Of a stretch of DNA of 64,000 bases, positions 59,801 to 64,000 are shown piece by piece (the stretch's first letter is position 1; the number at the start of each line of letters is the position of its first letter). The DNA lies in NCBI GenBank assembly GCA_039619475.1, contig CM077115.1:43100685-43164684 (forward strand), read 5' to 3'. A program made the position numbers and the translations under genes. Source of the DNA: Icerya purchasi. Its lineage: Eukaryota; Arthropoda; Insecta; Hemiptera; Monophlebidae. Below the pieces are notes generated by a model. That model saw only the letters and a program-made list of their open reading frames with translations, made no database searches and had not been told where the DNA came from.

Positions 59801-62800
59801 CGCTGTCAACAATCTTTTTTGAATCCGGTTTCAAATAGCGACTCAGTTTAATAGAGTGCCACAGGTGCTTAGCTCCATTTATACATGAGGGATTACATTT
59901 TATTCTGAACCACATTGGACCATAAACTTTCATCACGTACGTAGCTAATATCACCAGTTTTTCTTCTGGATCTGTCTTGGTAACATATAATCTTAAAATT
60001 CGATTTGCTGTCGTAAGCCATCTGGAATGGTTGAGAGGCGCAGGTTTCGTATTAGCTAAATCGGAAGGAAAAACACCAGTGCTTACAGCCGACATTATTT
60101 CGTATAGATATTTCTGGTCTGTGCTCAAATGATTAGTACTAGTCTCAGGTAATGTTGACGGAATGGCAGTGAATTCTGCTATTGGCATAGTTTCACACTC
60201 TTGTAATTCGGATCCGATGGGACCTGAGAAGCATTTAGGTCCTGAAGTTTTTCCATCGTATTGCAAAAATAGATGTCGCAGTGGCAATTCATTTAAATGT
60301 AACTGACATACAAACCACTGCAATGGTTTTTTAATTTCTTCTTCTATCAAGCGAATCACACCACCTTTAGCGCCCGTGTTAACAACTGTTCCATCGCAAC
60401 CAACAACAGATATTTCGCCGAGTTCCACCGATTTGGATTTTAAATAAGTTAAAATAGTATTTGCAATACCTTTCGCAGTGCCCGACTCACATGTAACATG
60501 TTCGAAGTAGTGACTTTCTGGCTCCGATAAAATCACATAATGGTCTTCTGTAACTCTTTTTCTGTAAAATTTACCTTCCTTCCGAATACTAACCAAAGTT
60601 TTGTCCTTTCTACCATCAAAATAAATACCACATATTATGTTATCGCGATCTGCATTCTGTAAAGCTAATCTGACTTTAGTTCTCTCACGGCGCAGCTTAG
60701 ATCGATCAATTACACCACTGGCATCCTTTAAAGTAATAATTCCCATATCTTTTAACACGGAAGAAGCTATAACAGCAGCGGCTCTGTCAGAAACTCCAGT
60801 GCGATCGCACGCAATAGCTAATGATGGTAAATTTAACCTCTTCTTTTTTGTTGGTGGCTCAAATGAAATTTTTACTGGACTAGTGGATTCGCTATTGCTG
60901 GAACTGGAACTGGTATTCTCAATAGGCAATGCCACATCATTAGATAGGAAACGAGAACAACACGGTTTCTCAGAATCAATTATCTCTCTGTTTCGCAACG
61001 CATTTTTTTGTTTTCTTTCCTGTTTCTTCTTATTTTTTACAGTTGCAGCTAGATCTACACCACCTATTATCATTTTTCTTGATGTTCTTTGATCGAGTAG
61101 AAAATTAATTTCATCTTTGGGAACACGATTGTCTTTCGAACAAGAACAATTTGACGGAAGTTTGCATTTGCAACTGCATATATCAAATAATCTATGAGAC
61201 TCAGATGTAAATGTATTAATTTTCCGTTGATAGTTAATGTTGGTTTGGCGGCCATGATAAGGTTTCATTAAATTTCTATATTTGTCGTGGTAGGCGCGAA
61301 TTAGTTGTACTACTCTCTTACGGCTTACTGTTGGCAGCGAACCTTTTTGCCAAATATCTAATATTTCTTGAGCCAATATTTCGGATATGTCTTGAACCGT
61401 CGGCTCTTTTGTTGTTTTGTCTGTCTTTAATTCATATTTAGTGAATAAATAACATTTCATAACATCATTATAAGTAGGCAATTGAGAAACTGGTAACTTC
61501 TCTGGGAAACCAAACACAGGACAAGACGTCTTTTGTCGAGTTTTGGCTTGAGACATTTTACTGTAATGAACAAAAATAATAGGTAAAAATTTCAACGACA
61601 TATCATTACACTGATAATCAGTGGTGGCTCGTGAGTAACAAAAATAGGGGTTCACAATGAAATATGTAAAATACTATACAAATATTTTATGGCATAAATT
61701 ACATCAAATAAGCTATCATTTATTTATAATTATAATTACACATATTTCTTAACCAAAATGCAAACATCACACTTTCTTTTTTGTACACAGAAATGTGATA
61801 ATAAAAAAAACTTTAATTAGTATAAAACAAGATTATGAGAAAAAAACTATGCAAAAACGTAAATGATTTGATCTTTTCCTACTTCTGAAGAAATTTGTAA
61901 TTTTTCGATTTTTTATCATGACAAAATGAGTAATAATATTTACATTTATAAAAGCATTTTACTGTCACATTAACAAAATAAGCGGAACAAAAAATAATGG
62001 TATATCTGTTCCGTTTGTATAAATTTCATTTCTTCATTAAGAAAGATCAAGGATGATGTTTTTATTTATTAAATGCAAGTACATAAATTTTTCAAAGGTA
62101 AATGCTGCATCACCACATGATTTTCGATCGCACGTGCTACAAGTAGCGTTCAAACTAAAAGAATGTTAGACAAAATTTAATTACTTTTTAAAAATATAAA
62201 ATGAATTTATTTTTTGCCCTAATTTATTAATCGTGGTATGTAAATAATGAAAATAAATAAAAAAATTGGATTTTAAAGTTAAATCTAGGTGTTCACGTGC
62301 GAATGTGAACACATGGACGAGCCGCCACTGCTAATAATGTAGCTTTTTTCAACGAAACATGTCGTGATTTATAATTATTTTAATTCTACATTAAATATAC
62401 TATATATTCCTGTAACAGCGCGAATATACATAAGTGGATAATAACAACTAATTCAAAATTAAATAATTAATTTCGATCCATATCACATTACAGTTTAAAT
62501 TACAAATACTACTTACATGAGTTGAATTTCTTGGTCTAAACCGTTAAAACTAAAGCACTTTACAAATAAAATAATAAAAATCCGCGCGCGTAACTTGACT
62601 AAATGGCGTTCAAACAACGTTTGATGAGACAATGACCTTCCACGTGTACCTTGCATCGGCAAAGACGTCTCAAGGTTAATTTTTTCTATCATGAACTAAC
62701 AGGTAACGTTCAGAAGTTAATTTAGTGTAAATGAGACGAAGATATATTTTGACCATTTTTAACGGATTTCTCTAATATTAATAAGGTTGGGGGCACCTCT

Positions 62801-63718
62801 GAACATGTTAATTACAAAATGAAATTTTGTGTATATATTTGTGAGTTAGAATAGCAACTTTTTACAGGTATTCCAAAATGATTACGAAATAAAAAAAAAT
62901 TCGCTCCACCTTAATGCACATGTAACCCCAATATTTCTTTGCAGTTTGATTTTAGTTTTACCTGAATGTACTCTGTATTGTTAGTTGACCGTGGGCTATG
63001 CCTAAAAACGTTTCTAAATAAGGTATTTATTTTAATTTAATAAAATAAATTATTTAATACTAATTTTGTTTGTTATTAAGGTATTTATTTATAAGTTTTT
63101 GCTTTATTAGCCCACTCTTGTTTTTTTTATAATTTTATTTTATAATGTTTAACTTTATTATTTATTTTAGTCGCCACATGTTTACATAAATCCCGTTTTT
63201 TTTTGCTTTTTTTTCAGTTTGTAAATGAAGTTCTTGATATGTTCCTCTACTTATTATAAACCTATAATGTAATTTGTAAAATATCTGCAACTTTACTACA
63301 CTTGACGGCTCAGCTTTTCAATGTTATAGAAGAATGAATGTATTTTAACAAGACATTAATTCTCATCACTAGAGTAGAATGGCTGTTGCATTTGCGCAAC
63401 AATCTCAATTGATTTGGCTAATGTAAATATATATATATTAGTTTCTTATTATTATTTTTTAATTTTATATTAATAAATGTAAATGTTAAAGTGCAGTAAT
63501 ATATTTTTTTTTGTTTAATAACTCTTTTATATTTCGTATAGGATTATTAAAATACTATACCGTGTTGCAATTAGTGGACATATTTCAACTGGTGCACTCC
63601 AAGCTTCTGGACTCCACGGTGCAGATTCATATAATCTTAACTCCCGATCAGTCACCGCACCGAAGACGGATTGCCATTTATCTTGTTCTTCGCTACTTTC
63701 GGAACTCGCCCTTCCGTT
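47868..63718 (-). CDS. Syn1: Beta-type syntrophin, 3' four exons (partial)
   Basis: Exons in transcript order are 63718-63561, 55346-55168, 55066-54870 and 47960-47868 (stop). All have AG/GT boundaries, and the frame is kept across every junction. Syntrophins are membrane-associated adaptors that bind dystrophin and recruit channels and signalling enzymes. The first exon gives [20 protein letters not shown] then PWSPEAW, the second gives [13 protein letters not shown] and [17 protein letters not shown], together the second PH domain. The third gives [13 protein letters not shown] and [16 protein letters not shown] then LWLDFG, and the last gives [20 protein letters not shown] then LGLFA. The last two form the C-terminal SU region that contacts dystrophin. 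The N-terminal PH1 and PDZ parts lie beyond the right edge. The beta-type call is by resemblance, and the symbol is the fly orthologue's and less certain than the family. Confidence 0.93.
48256..48397 (-). other. Candidate cryptic or alternative exon in syntrophin intron
   Basis: On the minus strand TTATTTTTACAG is followed by a 46-codon open frame ending in [23 protein letters not shown], continuing through [16 protein letters not shown] donor-like CAAG|GTAAAT lies inside at 48291/48290. The composition looks protein-like and unlike the surrounding AT-driven frames. Its phase does not continue the preceding syntrophin exon in this frame (that splice would give about 11 residues then a stop). 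It could be an exon of a nested gene, a retroposed fragment, or chance. Family not recognised. Confidence 0.3.
48565..49640 (+). repeat. Dispersed repeat with terminal hairpin, uninterrupted copy
   Basis: Begins AGTCAAACATGATGTTTCATG and ends in the hairpin at 49608-49640, arms AGGATTCCGTACA / TGTACGGAATCCT. It matches the two halves at 2155-2830 and 4031-4265 and the start at 56199-56460. Internally a segment with CATGCCCGGAAAAAAA occurs twice (48808 and 49080 areas), suggesting an internal duplication. Non-coding. Confidence 0.6.
50420..51172 (-). pseudogene. LINE ORF2 N-terminal RT fragment (minus strand)
   Basis: On the minus strand the frame reads [20 protein letters not shown] after a basic helix-rich linker (50994-50797). 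Then near 50670-50500 it reads [20 protein letters not shown] followed by [11 protein letters not shown] and [12 protein letters not shown]. This matches the I(T/S)xxEFxxAxxxxKxxKAxGxDxIxxEL...xxxGxxPxxW segment just before the RT palm. The palm itself is missing. It differs from the element at 39950-41880. Confidence 0.65.
51350..51720. other. Unassigned segment with balanced base composition
   Basis: About 370 bp in a syntrophin intron with a markedly higher G+C than its surroundings. It contains GATGTGGTAGTACTCCGTGG, CACACACCAGCTAGTGGTTG and GGGCGATGGTGGTGGCTATT. There is no long open frame and no box A/B pair. It may be the 5' UTR of an unrecognised retroelement. Confidence 0.3.
51730..52840. 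other. Syntrophin intron sequence, no feature identified
   Basis: The open frames at 51952-52137 and 52337-52614 show no family motif. The word ACCGAATTGTA occurs at 52380 and 52644, bracketing a less AT-rich stretch that may be a short non-autonomous element. Confidence 0.3.
52843..53835 (+). pseudogene. Mariner-family transposase (second subtype), degenerate
   Basis: A likely left end TTAGGTGTACAAATAAG follows TA at 52842. The frames read [20 protein letters not shown] then [20 protein letters not shown] (N-terminal HTH), [20 protein letters not shown] and [20 protein letters not shown], then a [12 protein letters not shown] block near 53458-53480 and [13 protein letters not shown]. The last block is [14 protein letters not shown] and [18 protein letters not shown], where N replaces the Asp of the usual DNARPH. 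It breaks off at about 53800 before the third catalytic Asp, with at least four frameshifts. It is a different lineage from the copy at 2836-4030. Confidence 0.85.
53850..54090 (-). pseudogene. Mariner/SETMAR-type HTH fragment, opposite strand
   Basis: On the minus strand the frame reads [20 protein letters not shown], then after a gap [20 protein letters not shown] and [11 protein letters not shown]. This matches the second HTH of Mos1-like transposases (WxxxFKxGRxSxxDxxRSGRP... ExIxKxxxMVLxDRRVKVREIA). It starts exactly where the plus-strand mariner at 52843-53835 breaks off. Confidence 0.6.
56199..56460 (+). repeat. Dispersed repeat, third copy (5' part only)
   Basis: GTCAGTTAAGCATGACGTTT followed by ATGTTAAATTAAAGATCAAC and TTACATAATATTAAATTCAA aligns with the starts at 2155 and 48565. 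It stops abruptly near the start of the LINE at 56495. Confidence 0.5.
56495..57506 (+). pseudogene. RTE-like non-LTR reverse transcriptase, 3' half
   Basis: The frame from about 56495 reads [14 protein letters not shown], one stop, then [13 protein letters not shown]. It continues into 56621-57073 with [20 protein letters not shown], the catalytic [12 protein letters not shown] (residues about 46-57) and [14 protein letters not shown], then [11 protein letters not shown] one-base shift at about 57065 moves to 57063-57506, with [41 protein letters not shown] and [16 protein letters not shown]. The domain order and motifs fit the RTE group. The catalytic Asp pair is intact, but the frameshift and the loss of the endonuclease make it dead. 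It sits in a syntrophin intron on the opposite strand. Confidence 0.85.
57590..58380 (+). other. A-rich stretch, possible retroelement remnant
   Basis: A-rich sequence between the RTE-like fragment and the GIY-YIG fragment, in the same orientation. A short frame near 57865-58020 reads [20 protein letters not shown] and continues for about 30 codons before stops. It may be the upstream part of the Penelope-like element at 58340-58860, but no RT motif could be recognised. Confidence 0.25.
58340..58860 (+). pseudogene. GIY-YIG endonuclease of a Penelope-like retroelement
   Basis: Near 58340-58470 a frame reads [20 protein letters not shown] then KQGLNAGF, as found just before the endonuclease in such elements. 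Near 58530-58770 the GIY-YIG core follows with frame changes: GIYRIK, then [20 protein letters not shown] (usual YIGxTxRxxxxRxKEH), [33 protein letters not shown] and ENYYMKI. The Glu in TAENYY corresponds to the conserved catalytic Glu. At least two frameshifts are present. The reverse transcriptase part is not recognisable. Confidence 0.6.
58981..59130 (+). repeat. Left terminal inverted repeat of the 3.9-kb transposon
   Basis: Starts ACATGCACATTAGGGTGGAG and ends with GAGGTGCCCC at 59119-59128. Pairs with 62790-62923. Confidence 0.7.
59337..61556 (-). CDS. Transposase-like protein, intact ORF, family unassigned
   Basis: The frame is open for 772 codons from 61655. I place the start at Met34 (61556, [20 protein letters not shown]), because residues 1-12 derive from a hAT-like element inserted at 61619. 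That leaves 739 aa. In 772-numbering I see a Cys-rich cluster [13 protein letters not shown] (160-172), a basic run KKKQERKQK (209-217), a Ser-rich linker (248-258) and KKKR (270-273). An RNase H-like core follows: GIYFDGRKD (D347), [12 protein letters not shown] (D421) and [18 protein letters not shown], where C450-x2-H453 is like the (C/D)xxH motif known from hAT, P and related transposases. SRW (544-546) and [13 protein letters not shown] (722-734, candidate catalytic E728) follow. It is a cut-and-paste transposase by inference from TIRs and core residues. No named superfamily could be fixed. A minus-strand AATAAA lies about 30 bp after the stop. Confidence 0.75.
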   Translation of the reverse strand: MSQAKTRQKTSCPVFGFPEKLPVSQLPTYNDVMKCYLFTKYELKTDKTTKEPTVQDISEILAQEILDIWQKGSLPTVSRKRVVQLIRAYHDKYRNLMKPYHGRQTNINYQRKINTFTSESHRLFDICSCKCKLPSNCSCSKDNRVPKDEINFLLDQRTSRKMIIGGVDLAATVKNKKKQERKQKNALRNREIIDSEKPCCSRFLSNDVALPIENTSSSSSNSESTSPVKISFEPPTKKKRLNLPSLAIACDRTGVSDRAAAVIASSVLKDMGIITLKDASGVIDRSKLRRERTKVRLALQNADRDNIICGIYFDGRKDKTLVSIRKEGKFYRKRVTEDHYVILSEPESHYFEHVTCESGTAKGIANTILTYLKSKSVELGEISVVGCDGTVVNTGAKGGVIRLIEEEIKKPLQWFVCQLHLNELPLRHLFLQYDGKTSGPKCFSGPIGSELQECETMPIAEFTAIPSTLPETSTNHLSTDQKYLYEIMSAVSTGVFPSDLANTKPAPLNHSRWLTTANRILRLYVTKTDPEEKLVILATYVMKVYGPMWFRIKCNPSCINGAKHLWHSIKLSRYLKPDSKKIVDSVIQRNGYFGHPENVLIAMLGDDMESIRELAYQWISKARSENAPKLRTFKVPALNFDAEDYTKIITWQESEITEPPLTSNLSDEALKSIVKSGLGTIQNIRNYPCHTQAVERCIKLVTEASSAVCGEHKRDGFIRARLLSRQQMSHFDTKKQFHI
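61619..62330. mobile_element. hAT-like non-autonomous element (712 bp) nested in the transposon
   Basis: The left end CAGTGGTGGCTCGT and the right end, on the opposite strand, CAGTGGCGGCTCGT form a 14-bp TIR with one mismatch. The flanking octamers CTGATAAT (61611-61618) and CTAATAAT (62331-62338) match at 7 of 8, a convincing hAT-size target duplication. There is no transposase inside. It separates the transposase coding region from most of its 5' flank and right TIR. Confidence 0.85.
62790..62923 (-). repeat. Right terminal inverted repeat of the 3.9-kb transposon
   Basis: Ends ...CTCCACCTTAATGCACATGT. The complement aligns with the left end, including the inner GGGGCACCTC at 62790-62799. 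Confidence 0.7.
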
Positions 63719-63814
63719 CTGTTAATAATGATAATTATGAAAAATTTAACGTTACGAATTTAATGTATTCTTAAGTATTTAAGAACTCGATTGAAACAAT
63801 TGTAGAAAAAAGTT

Positions 63815-64000
63815 ATATATGAGTGTGTATATATATATAAACTCCACCATTTTGGCCTCGCAAGAGGCTGTGCCCCTTGACCCCTCTTGTTTACATTTCT
63901 ATTTCTTTCTCTTCTATACTTTGTATAAAACTTACAGCGCAATTCTAAATCGGTCCATATGAATATAATAACATAATCACAAAAATCCTATCCTAACATT
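63815..64000 (+). repeat. Dispersed repeat with GGCTGTGCCCC block, copy 2 (cut by window end)
   Basis: After (TA)n, CCATTTTGGCCTCGCAAGAG, GCTGTGCCCCTTGACCCC, TTCTATACTTTGTATAAAAC and AACATAATCACAAAAATCC match 17890-18100 almost exactly. It runs to the window edge, in the syntrophin intron upstream of the exon at 63561-63718. Confidence 0.6.

Larger units (their letters stand above)
58981..62923 (-). mobile_element. Apparently full-length DNA transposon with about 140-bp TIRs
   Basis: The left end reads ACATGCACATTAGGGTGGAG and the right end, on the opposite strand, ACATGTGCATTAAGGTGGAG, agreeing at about 21 of the first 25 positions. The inverted similarity continues inward to GAGGTGCCCC at 59119-59128 and its complement at 62790-62799, making imperfect TIRs of roughly 125-150 bp. 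The only large ORF lies between them on the minus strand and is uninterrupted. A TTAA-like word straddles the inner end (TTAG left, TTAA right), and TA precedes both outer ends, so the target duplication is not settled. Without the nested hAT-like insertion (61619-62330) the element would be about 3.2 kb. It lies in a syntrophin intron. Confidence 0.75.

Noticed and set aside
60637..61092. 151-codon plus-strand open frame
   Set aside because: It is the antisense shadow of the transposase ORF, whose motifs are on the minus strand.
58981..62923. Kolobok superfamily assignment
   Set aside because: A TTAA-like word lies near the ends and a CxxH motif is present, but the word lies inside a longer TIR and no THAP domain is visible, so the superfamily was left open.

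Overview
This is an AT-rich, transposon-dense window of animal nuclear DNA, most likely from an insect. Short exons with GT/AG introns, introns of several kilobases, tRNA-like SINE fragments, mariner, pogo, hAT-like and Harbinger remnants and many degenerate non-LTR retrotransposon fragments all point to an arthropod. A hemipteran-like genome is my inference. I see no bacterial genes, no viral genes and no CRISPR array.

I could reconstruct four host genes from their exons. (1) An ALR/Erv1-type FAD-linked sulfhydryl oxidase lies on + at 5065-6454 (4 exons, 174 aa). (2) Sepiapterin reductase lies on - from 31283 to 17363 (4 exons, 262 aa), with two large introns filled with repeats. (3) A CCDC32-like protein lies on - from 35933 to 31351 (2 exons, 150 aa). 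Its stop codon is only 67 bp from the sepiapterin reductase start on the same strand, an unusually tight pair. (4) The 3' half of a beta-type syntrophin gene lies on - from 63718 to 47868 (4 exons, running off the right edge). It encodes the second PH domain and the C-terminal SU region.

Layout. 1-4265 holds a Jockey-like LINE, then a dispersed repeat split by a mariner element. 5065-6454 is the ALR gene. 6455-17362 is intergenic, with a pogo/Tigger remnant, three LINE fragments, two generations of a long fold-back element and a GC-rich structured module. 17363-31283 is sepiapterin reductase, with a degenerate I-type LINE in its second intron. 31351-35933 is the CCDC32-like gene, with several transposon fragments in its intron. 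36380-45000 is a cluster of broken elements (Harbinger, a SWIM zinc-finger gene split by a hAT-like MITE, LINE fragments). 45000-64000 is the syntrophin gene and its 3' flank. Its introns carry mariner pieces, RTE-like and Penelope-like fragments and one apparently intact transposon.

The best candidate for something undescribed is that element at about 58981-62923. It has imperfect terminal inverted repeats of roughly 140 bp and an uninterrupted transposase-like ORF (739 aa from its likely start) that I cannot place in a named family. A 712-bp hAT-like element has inserted just upstream of the coding region and has extended the ORF artificially.
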